64,000 nucleotides of DNA, taken from assembly GCA_037440405.1 (NCBI GenBank), contig JBBIUE010000016.1, positions 1 to 64,000 on the forward strand, given 5' to 3'. The DNA is from JANMGV01 sp037440405. Its GTDB lineage: Bacteria; Planctomycetota; Planctomycetia; Pirellulales; Pirellulaceae. This document shows, one piece after another, positions 1-9,700 of this stretch; positions within the stretch are counted from its first letter, which is position 1, and every line of letters begins with the position of its first letter. Below the pieces are notes generated by a model that saw only the letters and a list, made by a program, of their open reading frames with translations, did no database searches and was not told the DNA's origin. The position numbers and the translations under genes are program-made.

Positions 1-477
1 AACGGCGAAATTATTTGCCAGAAGGATGCTTTTCTTTGCGGAGCGAAAGGCATTGAGATTTCTATTGCTTTCCAGAAGAAAATCGCGACGGCACTTTTTG
101 GCGGTGAGGGCTTCATCATGCAACGACTGCGCGGCGACGGAATCGCTCTGGTCCATGCGAGCGGGACGATGGTGCATCGAGTACTCTCGACTGGTGAACG
201 ACTGCGACTGGATACTGGATGCTTAATGGCAGTGGGGCCATCGGTACATTACGACATCGAGTACGTCGGAGGAATTAAGAATGCGTTGTTCGGTGGAGAA
301 GGTCTGTTCCTGGCAACATTGACCGGCCCCGGTCCGATTTGGCTCCAAAGCCTGCCATTCTCGCGCGTTGCGGGACGAATCCTGCGTTCGGCTCGAGGTA
401 TAGGTGGCAAAGAAGAAGGCTCGGTACTCAATCATCTCGGTGGAATTGGCAGCTTGTTCATGGGAGATCGCTCCTGA
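1..477 (+). CDS. AIM24 / TIGR00266-family protein (5' end outside window)
   Basis: The reading frame is open from base 1 and ends with TGA at 475-477, so this is the C-terminal part of a gene that starts upstream. The translation has the glycine-rich beta-structure typical of the AIM24 family (tryptophan RNA-binding attenuator-like fold): a GGEGFIMQRLRGDG segment near residues 35-48, then GTMVHRVLSTGERL and a second GGEGLFLATLTGPG segment. The duplicated GGEGLF-type motif is the family hallmark. The biochemical function of bacterial members is not established; the yeast namesake is a mitochondrial inner-membrane organiser. No signal peptide can be judged because the N-terminus is missing. The NUDIX gene follows 55 bases downstream on the same strand and could be co-transcribed. 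Confidence 0.85.
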   Translation, partial: NGEIICQKDAFLCGAKGIEISIAFQKKIATALFGGEGFIMQRLRGDGIALVHASGTMVHRVLSTGERLRLDTGCLMAVGPSVHYDIEYVGGIKNALFGGEGLFLATLTGPGPIWLQSLPFSRVAGRILRSARGIGGKEEGSVLNHLGGIGSLFMGDRS

Positions 478-532
478 ACTGCCACATCGAGCTTCAACTT
501 GGTCATTCCGGTGTAGAACGTTTGGAGTAGTC

Positions 533-1057
533 GTGAATCCTCACCAACGAGTGCTTTATCGCGGAAAGCGATTCAACGTTGAAGAAGTCTATCAGAGATT
601 GCCTGACGGAACCGATGTCGCTCGAGATGTCGTTCGGCATCCAGGGGCAGCCGTGGTCCTCCCCTTGGTCGATGCAGAGCACGTTTGCTTGATTTATTGT
701 TTTCGTCCTGCGGTCCAGAGCTGGCTGATCGAGTTGCCCGCGGGAACGTTGGAGCCGAACGAACCTGCAGCCATAACTGCTGCTCGGGAACTGACTGAAG
801 AGACGGGTTACGTTGCGGGTGCGATCCAACACCTACACACATTTGTCATGTCCCCTGGCATTTTGGATGAGCGAATGCACTTCTATCTTGCAACCGACTT
901 GCGGGAAGGGAATCCGGAGCGCGAGACCGGCGAGCAAATCGAGAACTTGATCTATTCTTGGTCAGAGGTTGATCGACTGCTCCGAGACGGCAAAATATTG
1001 GACGCGAAAACGCTGGTTGCTCTCCTATGGTACCTCCGATATCGAGCGTATGCGTGA
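533..1057 (+). CDS. NUDIX hydrolase, ADP-ribose pyrophosphatase-like
   Basis: A protein of about 174 residues with a full NUDIX box: G-x5-E-x7-RELTEETG beginning at GTLEPNE, which binds the metal ions that cleave nucleoside diphosphates linked to another moiety. The upstream ELPAGTLE context and the size are those of ADP-ribose/ADP-sugar pyrophosphatases (NudF-like), so hydrolysis of ADP-ribose to AMP and ribose 5-phosphate is the most likely reaction. I choose GTG at 533 because GGAG at 524-527 sits five bases upstream and homology begins at once (NPHQRVLYRGKRF). A longer frame from GTG 404 would overlap the AIM24 gene and add a sequence with no NUDIX similarity. The substrate is inferred from family resemblance only. 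Confidence 0.85.
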   Translation: MNPHQRVLYRGKRFNVEEVYQRLPDGTDVARDVVRHPGAAVVLPLVDAEHVCLIYCFRPAVQSWLIELPAGTLEPNEPAAITAARELTEETGYVAGAIQHLHTFVMSPGILDERMHFYLATDLREGNPERETGEQIENLIYSWSEVDRLLRDGKILDAKTLVALLWYLRYRAYA

Positions 1058-1127
1058 GATCAAGTTCGCTCGGCCGTCGGCACCGCTCGGACGCCGTTAG
1101 ACCTCCATTCGTTTTGGCTTCGTTTGG

Positions 1128-2300
1128 TCAGCCGGCCTGAACATGGCCGTCGGTCGAAATGTAAGCTTCCGCGAGTAAGTCGGCGGCTTGTTCGATTTCG
1201 GCATCCGTGCTGAACATGCCAAGGCTGAGATTGATGGTGTTAGCAGCTTCCTGGGGTAGGACGCCCATCGCTGCCAGCGTCGATGAAAGACCTTGAAAGC
1301 TATCCGAACTCCCATGGTGTCCGAGCGGGCCAGCACAAAGTTCTGAAGCTCGGCGAAGTAATTCAACCGCTCGGCGATCGGGAAACACCAAGCTCAGCGT
1401 ATTGGGAAGCCGCGGAACTTGGTTCGAGTGAAGTTTAAGCGCACAGGGTAGACGTGATTCGAGCAGGTGGAGCAATCGGTCGCGTTGCTCGGTCATTTGA
1501 TCTGCAAGGTCCTGTTGAGCGCGAGTCAGCAGTCTCGCTGCTTGACCGAAACCGACGATGTTGGCGACGTTGATCATTCCCGGACGCAGACCTCGTTCGC
1601 GCCAATCGCCGTGCATCCACGGATACAATTCGATTCCCTCGCGAACATAGAGTGCGCCAACTCCTTTGGGGCCATACATTTTGTGACCGCTGATCGATAA
1701 CAGATCGACTCCGAGCTGGTCGATGCCACAATCGATCTTGCCAGCGGATTGAACTGCATCCGAATGGAAAAGGATGGGCGAATCCTCGAGGACTTCAGCG
1801 AACTGCAGGAGCGGTTGAATGACACCGACTTCTCCATTGGAATGAGCAATGCTGACCAAACGAGTGTTTGGACGCAATGCATCCTCGAAGCGATGAACAG
1901 AAATGATGCCCTGGCTGTTGCAGGGGACTCGCGTCACTTCCCAACCGTGTTGTTCGAGCCACGCGACCGTTCGCAAAACCGAAGCATGCTCAATGGTCGA
2001 TATGAGAACATGGGGTCTTTGGACTTCGGATGAAATCGATTGGATGTAGGATGCCGCCCCGAGGAGTGCTAGGTTGACACTCTCGGTGCCCCCCGATGTG
2101 AAGATGATCTCGCTGGCATCACATCGCAAGAACGACGCGACGAATCCGCGTGCGTCCTCGATTGCTTCACGGCTAACTCGACCTAGCCAATGGGGATTCG
2201 CTGGGTCAGCAAATCGTTCCCCAAGATATGGTATCATGACATCGCGAACGCAACCGGCCAAGGGAGTGGTCGAATTGTAATCGAGATAGATCAAGCCCAT
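1128..2300 (-). CDS. Class V aminotransferase, cysteine desulfurase (NifS/IscS)-like
   Basis: A PLP-dependent enzyme of about 390 residues. The N-terminus IYLDYNSTTPL, the SGGTESVNLAL segment, the HSDAVQSAGK segment and the PLP lysine motif SGHKMYGPKG are all those of NifS/IscS-type cysteine desulfurases, which take sulfur from cysteine for Fe-S clusters and thiolated tRNA. ATG at 2300 gives the canonical N-terminus; an upstream TTG at 2324 is possible but less likely. The loop that should carry the catalytic cysteine reads CAGPLGHHGSSD. Aligned from the following TLAAMGV block, the expected cysteine position is Gly or His, and the only nearby Cys lies about eight to ten residues earlier. Sulfur transfer is therefore uncertain. 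It could be a desulfurase using a shifted cysteine, a lyase acting on another substrate, or an inactive paralogue. No Fe-S assembly genes lie beside it. Confidence 0.8.
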   Translation of the reverse strand: MGLIYLDYNSTTPLAGCVRDVMIPYLGERFADPANPHWLGRVSREAIEDARGFVASFLRCDASEIIFTSGGTESVNLALLGAASYIQSISSEVQRPHVLISTIEHASVLRTVAWLEQHGWEVTRVPCNSQGIISVHRFEDALRPNTRLVSIAHSNGEVGVIQPLLQFAEVLEDSPILFHSDAVQSAGKIDCGIDQLGVDLLSISGHKMYGPKGVGALYVREGIELYPWMHGDWRERGLRPGMINVANIVGFGQAARLLTRAQQDLADQMTEQRDRLLHLLESRLPCALKLHSNQVPRLPNTLSLVFPDRRAVELLRRASELCAGPLGHHGSSDSFQGLSSTLAAMGVLPQEAANTINLSLGMFSTDAEIEQAADLLAEAYISTDGHVQAG

Positions 2301-2676
2301 AAACACACGCAGACGGTTTCGCAATCATTGAAATAAGACGAGCGGCAGTTAAAGCTGTGCCAATCTAGTTCCATCGTGTGAGCGAGAGATGCTAGTCTCC
2401 TCCCTCATTGACGTTGCTGGTTGGTTAGTGTTCACCTTCCGATCGTCTATTGTTAATGCACGATACTTCACACTAGTTACTGGCGTTCGAACGGAACGCA
2501 TTGCGGAAGGTGGGAGAGGAGCGAATCTCGAACATGCGGTTGAAGGAGCTCGAAGAATAGGGATTGTTCCGATTGTAATTCCTGATCAAACTCCATCCGA
2601 GTGAATGCGTATCGTCTTTGAGAGTCCGTCTCATTGGGCATTTCGCCGAAAACGGGATGAAACACAGGGGGCAGAC
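2301..2676. other. Divergent intergenic region, no gene recognised
   Basis: This stretch separates the minus-strand class V aminotransferase from the plus-strand glycosyltransferase and should hold both promoters. Short open frames on both strands show no recognisable family and no good ribosome binding site. An ATG at 2605 lies in frame with the glycosyltransferase but gives a non-homologous extension. Confidence 0.5.
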
Positions 2677-4119
2677 ATGATGATTTCCGTGATCATACCT
2701 GTACTGAATGAGTCTCCAACCATCGCATCGGTGATTCGTTTCGTGCAACAATCTCCGCTTGTTAGCGAAGTGATCGTTGTCGATGATGGCTCTTTGGACG
2801 ATACGCCTGAGTTGGCAAGAGCTGCAGGAGCGCGCGTCATCACCAGCACGCTGATGGGTAAAGGCGCGTCCATGGAAGACGGAGCATGGGCCGCTTCGAA
2901 TGAAGTCCTTTTGTTCCTCGACGGCGACCTTTCAGGGCTCGATCCGCAGTTGATTGAGAAAATGACGTCGCCTATCCTTGTCGATCGAGCGGATTTTGTG
3001 AAGGCAAAATTCTCGCGGAGCGCAGGACGAGTAACCTTGTTAACGGCCAAACCCTTACTTCAGACGTTCTTCCCAGAGCTTACTTGGATTGATCAGCCTT
3101 TGGGTGGCATCGTGGCGGTTCGCCGGTCCATTCTTCGCAATCTACGAATGGAAACAGACTACGGAGTTGATGTCGGAATGTTGCTCGACATTGCTGCAAT
3201 GGGAGCCGCGATCGAACAAGTGGACATTGGATTTGTTCACCACGACAATCAGCCGCTTCATGTACTTGGCGACATGGCCAAGCAAGTCGTTCGGGTCATC
3301 TTGCAACGCTCAGGCACCTATGGGCGGCTCGATCTTGAGCAGATCCGTGAAGTCGAAGAAGTCGAGCGCCATTCGCAAGCAGAGCTCTCCATGGTCTTTT
3401 CCCAAATCGGCAAGCCCCAGCGACTCGCCTTGTTTGATATGGACGGAACGTTAATACGCGGTCGATTCGTTGTCAACTTGGCTCAGCGAGTCAATAAGAT
3501 GAGAGAGCTTGATTCGCTACTCGATCACCCGACCCTATCCGCAGAGGAGCGTACGCATCGGATTGGTCGAATCTTCGTTGGTGTATCGAAGCAAGCCTTT
3601 GAAGAAACGGCACGTAGCATACCGCTCATGCCGGGAGCTACCGATTTGGTCATTGCTCTTCGACGTGCGGGTTATCAAGTCGGTATTGTTAGCGACAGTT
3701 TTCGAGTCGCGACGGAAATCGTCCGACGTCGCATCTTCGCTGATTTCAGTCTGGCTCACCTGATGCGCTTTCGACGCGAGATTGCCACAGGTGAATTGAC
3801 GATTTGTCCGGCAATGACGCACGCGAATGGATGCAAGCAACATCACATTTGCAAGATGAATGTGCTCTATCACCTGTGCGAACAACTTGCTATCTCCCCG
3901 GAACAGGTCCTCGCAGTCGGTGATAGTGCGAATGACTTATGTATGTTGCGGATTGCTGGCATCTCTGTCGCGTTTCAGCCAAAGTCTGCCGATCTCGAAG
4001 CGGTTGCGAAATATCGAGTCGACGGAAGTCTTGCCGAAATCAATCGTTTTCCGATGGAAACGAATCGCGATACGAACCCGCACGCTGACCGTCTGAACAA
4101 ATCTGAGTTGTCGCCTTAG
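2677..4119 (+). CDS. GT81-like glycosyltransferase fused to HAD phosphatase (GpgS/MpgS-MpgP-type bifunctional enzyme)
   Basis: About 480 residues in two catalytic halves. Residues 1 to about 225 resemble glucosyl-3-phosphoglycerate synthase: SVIIPVLNE, VVDDGSLDDT, GKG, the DGD metal site near 82-84, then RVTLLTAKPLL and QPLGG followed by YGVDVGMLLD. These are the conserved blocks of retaining GT81 enzymes. From about residue 250 comes a haloacid dehalogenase phosphatase with FDMDGTLI (nucleophile Asp) and GDSAND near 421 (metal Asp), of the SerB type. Synthase plus phosphatase suggests transfer of a sugar to 3-phosphoglycerate and dephosphorylation to glucosylglycerate or mannosylglycerate, compatible solutes reported in planctomycetes. 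The start at ATG 2677 is set by AGGGGG at 2666-2671. The sugar donor is inferred; an unrelated glycolipid role is possible. Confidence 0.8.
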   Translation: MMISVIIPVLNESPTIASVIRFVQQSPLVSEVIVVDDGSLDDTPELARAAGARVITSTLMGKGASMEDGAWAASNEVLLFLDGDLSGLDPQLIEKMTSPILVDRADFVKAKFSRSAGRVTLLTAKPLLQTFFPELTWIDQPLGGIVAVRRSILRNLRMETDYGVDVGMLLDIAAMGAAIEQVDIGFVHHDNQPLHVLGDMAKQVVRVILQRSGTYGRLDLEQIREVEEVERHSQAELSMVFSQIGKPQRLALFDMDGTLIRGRFVVNLAQRVNKMRELDSLLDHPTLSAEERTHRIGRIFVGVSKQAFEETARSIPLMPGATDLVIALRRAGYQVGIVSDSFRVATEIVRRRIFADFSLAHLMRFRREIATGELTICPAMTHANGCKQHHICKMNVLYHLCEQLAISPEQVLAVGDSANDLCMLRIAGISVAFQPKSADLEAVAKYRVDGSLAEINRFPMETNRDTNPHADRLNKSELSP

Positions 4120-4393
4120 CACGTTACTCATATCGGTGGGCGACGAGTGACTGCAGATTTGCAATTCATACGCAAATCACCAGATCATCGGCATGATTCG
4201 TCGTCTAGCCAACACAGTAATTCCGATTCGAGATTGATATTGACTCATGCTCTTTCCTTGATTTATTCTGCGAACCGAAAAGAGCAGTCGTGCTTTCGAT
4301 CGAGTTGACTTGCATGTGGCGAATTTCGTGCGCCGCATGTTCATCGTGCCGGCGGTACAAACTCCGAAGATTCTATTCATGGGTAGAGCAGCT

Positions 4394-5134
4394 ATGACCT
4401 ACGTGGCGTATGGTGTTGAGCCTGACCGTCGAGCGACTTACGAATTACGTCAGTCGCGTTATCAAGCGATCGGAGAATCCGTCGCAGAGGAAGTCAGGAG
4501 ACGCGGAGCGAGCAAAGCCAATAAATTATGTTTGTTGGATATCGGAGTCTATGACGGTGTTTCTCGAAGATACATCGAAGCATACCCAGAAGCGCAAGCC
4601 ATCGACTTTGAAGCAGTTGATATCTATCCGAAGGGAGTCGAGTTTGTCTATAAACACGAGGATTGGAAGCACCATGAATGCGATTTGCATGCCGGTCTCC
4701 AAGGCTTGCCGTCGTCTCAATACGACATCGTGATTTGTGAGCAGGTGCTCGAACACCTCTATCAAGTGCAACCAGCCATTCATGACATGGTCCGTGTACT
4801 AAAACCTGGAGGTCTGTTGATTGTTGGCGTTCCGATCTTCCCGGAAGGCGTCCAATACCTGCGTCGCCATCTGGTTCCCGTCATGGACCGCCTGTTGAAA
4901 GTAAAAAAGGTTCGTGGCCATGTGCAAGCTTGGTCGCTTCGAACGTTCCGTCGGGAGTGGAAGAATTGTGCGAGTGTCCGATTTGAGACTGCTCGCGGAT
5001 TCCGAATCATATCAGGCGGAATTCTTCGACCGCTCGAGTTCACCAAGTCCTGGTGGAAGTTGAATCGGACAGTGGGAGCCATGGTCCCGGGACTTTGCAC
5101 CGAGGTCCAGTTGCTCGGTCGAAAAGTTGCGTAA
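4394..5134 (+). CDS. Class I SAM-dependent methyltransferase
   Basis: About 246 residues with the Rossmann fold of class I methyltransferases. Motif I is LLDIGVYDG, an acidic residue ending strand 2 follows (FEAVDIYP), motif post-I/II is YDIVICEQVLEHL, and the late motif is VLKPGGLLIVGVP, as in the Methyltransf_11/UbiE group. The acceptor cannot be read from the sequence. Three starts are possible: TTG 4310, ATG 4379 and ATG 4394. None has a strong Shine-Dalgarno; 4394 is chosen because plausible protein sequence begins there (MTYVAYG). It lies downstream of the glycosyltransferase-phosphatase fusion on the same strand but with a gap of about 270 bases, so co-transcription is uncertain. A link to glycan or lipid modification is only a guess. 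Confidence 0.75.
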   Translation: MTYVAYGVEPDRRATYELRQSRYQAIGESVAEEVRRRGASKANKLCLLDIGVYDGVSRRYIEAYPEAQAIDFEAVDIYPKGVEFVYKHEDWKHHECDLHAGLQGLPSSQYDIVICEQVLEHLYQVQPAIHDMVRVLKPGGLLIVGVPIFPEGVQYLRRHLVPVMDRLLKVKKVRGHVQAWSLRTFRREWKNCASVRFETARGFRIISGGILRPLEFTKSWWKLNRTVGAMVPGLCTEVQLLGRKVA

Positions 5135-5269
5135 GCAAGGCCGAATGTTGTGGTACGTGAGAAGGCGTGACCACAAGATTCACCGCAGACCCAAAGTCAG
5201 GTCACTACAGTTTCCAGCGGATGGACTCCTGGAAAGGCTGTCGAACTCGGGCAAACGACCAATCGCGGT

Positions 5270-6721
5270 TCACGCCAAGATCGGTTGGACCACGCTACCA
5301 TGCACGTCCGTTAACCGATAGCGACGGCCTTGAAATCGATAGGTCAAACGCTCGTGGTCAATGCCGAGCAAGTGAAGTATGGTCGCTTGGAGGTCGTGAA
5401 TGTGTACTCCATTCTCGATGATGTTGTAACCGAATTCGCACGTGCGACCGTGAACCATCCCCGGTCGTATACCGCCACCCGCCAACCACACGGTAAAGCA
5501 TCTTGGATGATGATCGCGACCGAAGTTCGCTTGAATTTTTCCTTGGCAATAATTGGTTCGACCAAACTCACCGCCCCAGACGACCAGTGTTTCTTCCAAC
5601 AATCCCAGCCGTTTTAGGTCCTTGACGAGTGCGGCAGCCGGTTGATCGGTTTCACGGCAAAGCGTCGGCAAGGCTCCCGGCAAACCGCCGTGGTGGTCCC
5701 AGTCCTGGTGATACAACTGAATGAATCGAACTCCCCGTTCTGCAAGTCGGCGGGCGAGCAAGCAATTAGCGGCGAAGGTTCCAGGATTCTTCGCGTCGGG
5801 GCCATAGCTCTCAAAGACGGATTCAGGTTCATCCGAAAAATCACTTGCATCGGGAATGCTTGACTGCATGGCAAAAGCCATTTCGTAGTGCTCGATGCGA
5901 TTTTGAATTTCGGGATCGGGGGTGTTCGATAACTGATGTTCGTGAAGTTCCTTCAAACGATCCAGCATGAGTCTGCGGCTCTCCATCGACACTCCCTCGG
6001 GATTGCGGAGGTAAAGGACAGGATTCTTAGCGGCTCTCAGAAGCACCCCTTGGTGTTTGGCCGGCAAGAATCCGCTTCCCCAGAGATGTGCTCCAAGTGG
6101 CTGCCCCCCCTTGTCTTTGGTGATCAACACGACGAATGCGGGGAGATTCGCGTTCTCGGTACCCAAACCGTAGCTCAGCCAAGCGCCCATGCTGGGACGT
6201 CCGGCGAACTGTGCCCCTGTTTGAATGAAGGTTACACCTGGTCCATGATTGATAGCCTCCGTGTACATCGATTGAATGATACAGAGTTCCTCGGCAACGG
6301 ACGCAGTATGAGGAAGCAAGTCGCTGAACCAAGCACCATGTGAGCCATGTTGTTGAAAACGAAAGGGGCTTCCGACGAGAGGAATCGATGATTGATTGCC
6401 CGACATCCCCGTCAATCGTTGGCCGCCTCGCACGGAATCTGGGAGCTGTTCGCCATGCCGTTCCTTGAGCAAGGGCTTGTAATCGAACAAATCCAATTGC
6501 GAAGGTCCACCGGACATAAATAAGTAGATAACCCGTTTCGCGCGCGGCGCGAAATGCGGAGCTGACAATGCCGCGGTCGCGTCCGACGCTAAACCGGATT
6601 CGCTCAAGAGCTCACCCAAGGCGATCGATCCTAAACTGATCCCGCTGGTTTGGAAAAAGCTTCGGCGGGTCAGAGAAAAGTCCGGAAGATCATGACTGTT
6701 CATAGTCTGCCTCTGCGTCAT
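5270..6721 (-). CDS. DUF1501 family protein, Tat-exported (sulfatase-like fold)
   Basis: About 483 residues, the typical length of DUF1501 proteins that are strongly expanded in planctomycetes. The N-terminus carries a Tat signal (TRRSFFQTSG then a hydrophobic stretch), so it is exported folded. Diagnostic segments include RVIYLFMSGGPSQLDLFDYK, WDHHG and WGGEFGRT; the fold is related to alkaline phosphatase/sulfatase enzymes and the acidic and histidine residues could bind metal. The substrate is unknown, though genomic association with polysaccharide or sulfated-glycan breakdown is often noted for the family. Its ATG at 6721 overlaps the TGA of the upstream PSCyt1/DUF1549 gene (ATGA), showing translational coupling. 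An internal ATG at 6703 is an alternative start. Function as a partner of the cytochrome-bearing protein is inferred from this conserved pairing. Confidence 0.9.
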   Translation of the reverse strand: MTQRQTMNSHDLPDFSLTRRSFFQTSGISLGSIALGELLSESGLASDATAALSAPHFAPRAKRVIYLFMSGGPSQLDLFDYKPLLKERHGEQLPDSVRGGQRLTGMSGNQSSIPLVGSPFRFQQHGSHGAWFSDLLPHTASVAEELCIIQSMYTEAINHGPGVTFIQTGAQFAGRPSMGAWLSYGLGTENANLPAFVVLITKDKGGQPLGAHLWGSGFLPAKHQGVLLRAAKNPVLYLRNPEGVSMESRRLMLDRLKELHEHQLSNTPDPEIQNRIEHYEMAFAMQSSIPDASDFSDEPESVFESYGPDAKNPGTFAANCLLARRLAERGVRFIQLYHQDWDHHGGLPGALPTLCRETDQPAAALVKDLKRLGLLEETLVVWGGEFGRTNYCQGKIQANFGRDHHPRCFTVWLAGGGIRPGMVHGRTCEFGYNIIENGVHIHDLQATILHLLGIDHERLTYRFQGRRYRLTDVHGSVVQPILA

Positions 6722-9700
6722 CGTTTCACCACCGCTTCATCGTGAGCAAAGAGCATCTGGACGAACGTGGTGTAGGCGGCCAACTCAACGATATCGATGC
6801 TATTATCCCGAGGGACGACTCCAATCGACGTATAGCGATCAGCAGCGTTTCGATCACGCTCAAAAACTTGTCGTTGCTCCTGCAGCAATCGGGACACGAT
6901 GTCGATTTCCCCTTCCGAAGGAAGTCGGCTCAGACAAGCAAGAAATGCTTCCTCTACTCGACCTTTCTGATCAAGGTCCGGATTCGAGCAAAGTCGCTCC
7001 GCGAATTTGCGTGCCGCTTCTAAATGTTGCACGCCATTGAGCAATACCATCGCTTGCAAGGGAGTGTCGGTCCGTTCTCGCTTGGCAATGCAAACAGCTC
7101 GCCGGGGAGCATCGAAAGTGAGCATGGCAGGTGGGGGACTTGTACGTTGCCATCTCGTGTAAAGGCTGCGGCGGTGGGCACCGCTTCCGGAGCTGACCGT
7201 CGCAGGCCGAAATGCTTCCGTCATTTCAAAAGGGTAGACTGGCGGACCACCAATGGACCGATCCAACAATCCCGATACCGCCAACGCTTGGTCGCGAATC
7301 ATCTCAGCAGACAATCGAAATCGAGGTCCGCGAGCCAGCCATTCGTTTTCGGGATCATCGATCATCGATTCACGATCACTGACACTTCTCTGTCGATACG
7401 TCTCGCTCATGACCATGATCTTGAGCAATCGCTTGATGTCCCAGCCGTGGTCGATGAAATCGAATGCTAAGCGATCGAGGACATTTTGATAAATTGGCTT
7501 CGAACCTTGGCTCCCAAAATCTTCAGAAGTTCGTACTAAGCCCATTCCAAAAATGCTTTGCCAGAATCGATTCACAGTCACTCTGGCCGTAAGTGGATGC
7601 TGAGAAGAGGTCAACCATTTCGCCAAGCCTAATCTGTTCTTCGGTAGGTCATCAGGCATGGGTGGAAGGAAAGCGGGAGTTGCCGCTTCCACGGCATCAC
7701 CACGCTTGTCGTACTCGCCTCGAACTAAGATAAAGGCGGGTTTGCTCTTCGGCAACTCTTCCATCACCATCATCTCGGCGATCGCGTCCTGAACACCAAA
7801 CAGTTCCAGCCGTGCCTTTTCCAAATCGCTCAGGTGTTGCCGCCAAACTTCATCTTGCCGTTCGAGATAGACGTTATATCGCTGATCTCGGCTGGTCGCA
7901 TCGAGAGAGCGATGAGCGAATGTGACGTTCGACTGACTGGCTTCAGAATCGAACAAGGATAGGACTTCCAATTCAACGAGGCGCGACTGGAAGACGCGGA
8001 ACTCATCGATCTTGCCTTTTTTCAAGCCCCGATCTCGAAATCGCTCACCGATCGCGATGTTGTCTCCGCCGCCGCCGGTGATCTCTTTGGTCAGCGAATC
8101 TTTGACGACCTCGGTCGAAGCTAACTTCCCATCAATGTAAATGCTGAGACCGCTGGCCCGACTGCTTCCGTCATATGTTACCACGACGTGATGCCAATCG
8201 TTCGTCGTCAACACGTCCTTCGACGCAATCGAAATCGCGTTGCCCGGCCAAAAATGGATCAGCGACCACTGTAATCGGCCGTCGAGAATCAAGAGCTCAT
8301 AGCCGCGACTGGCAGCATCCGTCCAAGCTCGCGAACGGTGAAATACGACCGCACGATCGTAGTGGCTGGGAATCGAAAGCCAAAGCGAAACGGAGAAAGC
8401 TTGATGCCTTCCGAAGTTCCCGATCGACAAATCCACGGGATCATCGCCGGTGAATTCTACGGCCTTGCCGAAGCGACCATCCACCAGCTGATTCTCACCA
8501 CGCAAGAAAGCTGGTTGATCTTCTCGAATTTGATTTGTAAAACGGTCGCCGGCAATTTCGTCGAAGGATAATCGAGCGATTTCGTTGGCTTGCGCGAGTG
8601 ATAACCATGACGCTCCGCGAGGGTCAGAACTTGTTGAGATCGTTTCCTCGGCCTGTTCCGAAGAATGGCTTGGCCTTTCATCCCTCAACCTCTCATCAAA
8701 CGATGAGCGGCGTTCTGCTCGAATTTGCTCGCTGCGTTTTTCTAGCTCACAGACCGCCTTCTGCAGCTCGTTGCATCTTGCTTCTTCGATTTCACTGGGA
8801 AGTGCGAGCGTCGGCGTTGGTGGCGACAAAGTGAAATAAGAATAAAGTCCGGCCTCGTCGATGTTCTGGAACATCGCGAACAATCCGTAATAATCTCGCT
8901 GCGTGATCGGGTCGAACTTGTGATCGTGGCAACGAGCGCACTCGAAGGTCAGTCCAAGGAAGGCCGTCGCAAAAGTCTGAACTCGGTCGCAGACGTATTC
9001 CACTCGGTATTCCTCTTCAACGCTTCCGCCTTCCGCTTCCTGCTGATGCAATCGATTGAAAGCGGTCGCGAGAACTTGATCGCGCGTCGCATGAGGCAGC
9101 AAATCACCTGCAAGCTGCCAAGTGAGAAACTGATCAAACGGCATATTCGTCTGAAAAGCTTGGATGACCCAATCTCGCCATACCCAAACGTCCCGATCAC
9201 GATCAACTTGAAATCCAAAGCTATCTGCGTAGCGGGCGACGTCGAGCCAATCGGTTGCCCAGCGTTCTCCGAAATGTTCAGACTGAAGCAAACGATCGAC
9301 CAGTCGTTCGTAAGCGTCCTCCCGGTCGTCGGTGATAAAGGCGCGGACTTCTTCTGTGGAAGGCGGCAAGCCTGTCAAATCGAAACTGAGGCGCCGGATG
9401 AGGGTTTCCCGACTCGCCGTTTGCTGGGGCTGTTTGCCTCGCCGCTGCAATTCCTCGCGAATCGGAAGATCGATGAAATCACGGGATGGCTGGTCCGAAT
9501 GGACTGGTACAAGTGGTTCGAATGACCAGTGCTGCTCATACTCCGCACCTTCAGCAATCCATCGCCGGATGAGTTCGGCTTCTTGTTCCGAAACCGGAGG
9601 CAATTTCGCATGGAGTGGCGGCATGCGAACCTCCTCATCCTTGCTTGTGATTCGAACCAACAACTCACTGTGTTCAGGTTCTCCAGGAACGATCGCGGAA

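Noticed and set aside
404..532. Upstream extension of the NUDIX gene from GTG 404
   Set aside because: It overlaps the AIM24 gene in another frame, has no family similarity, and the GTG at 533 has a good ribosome binding site.
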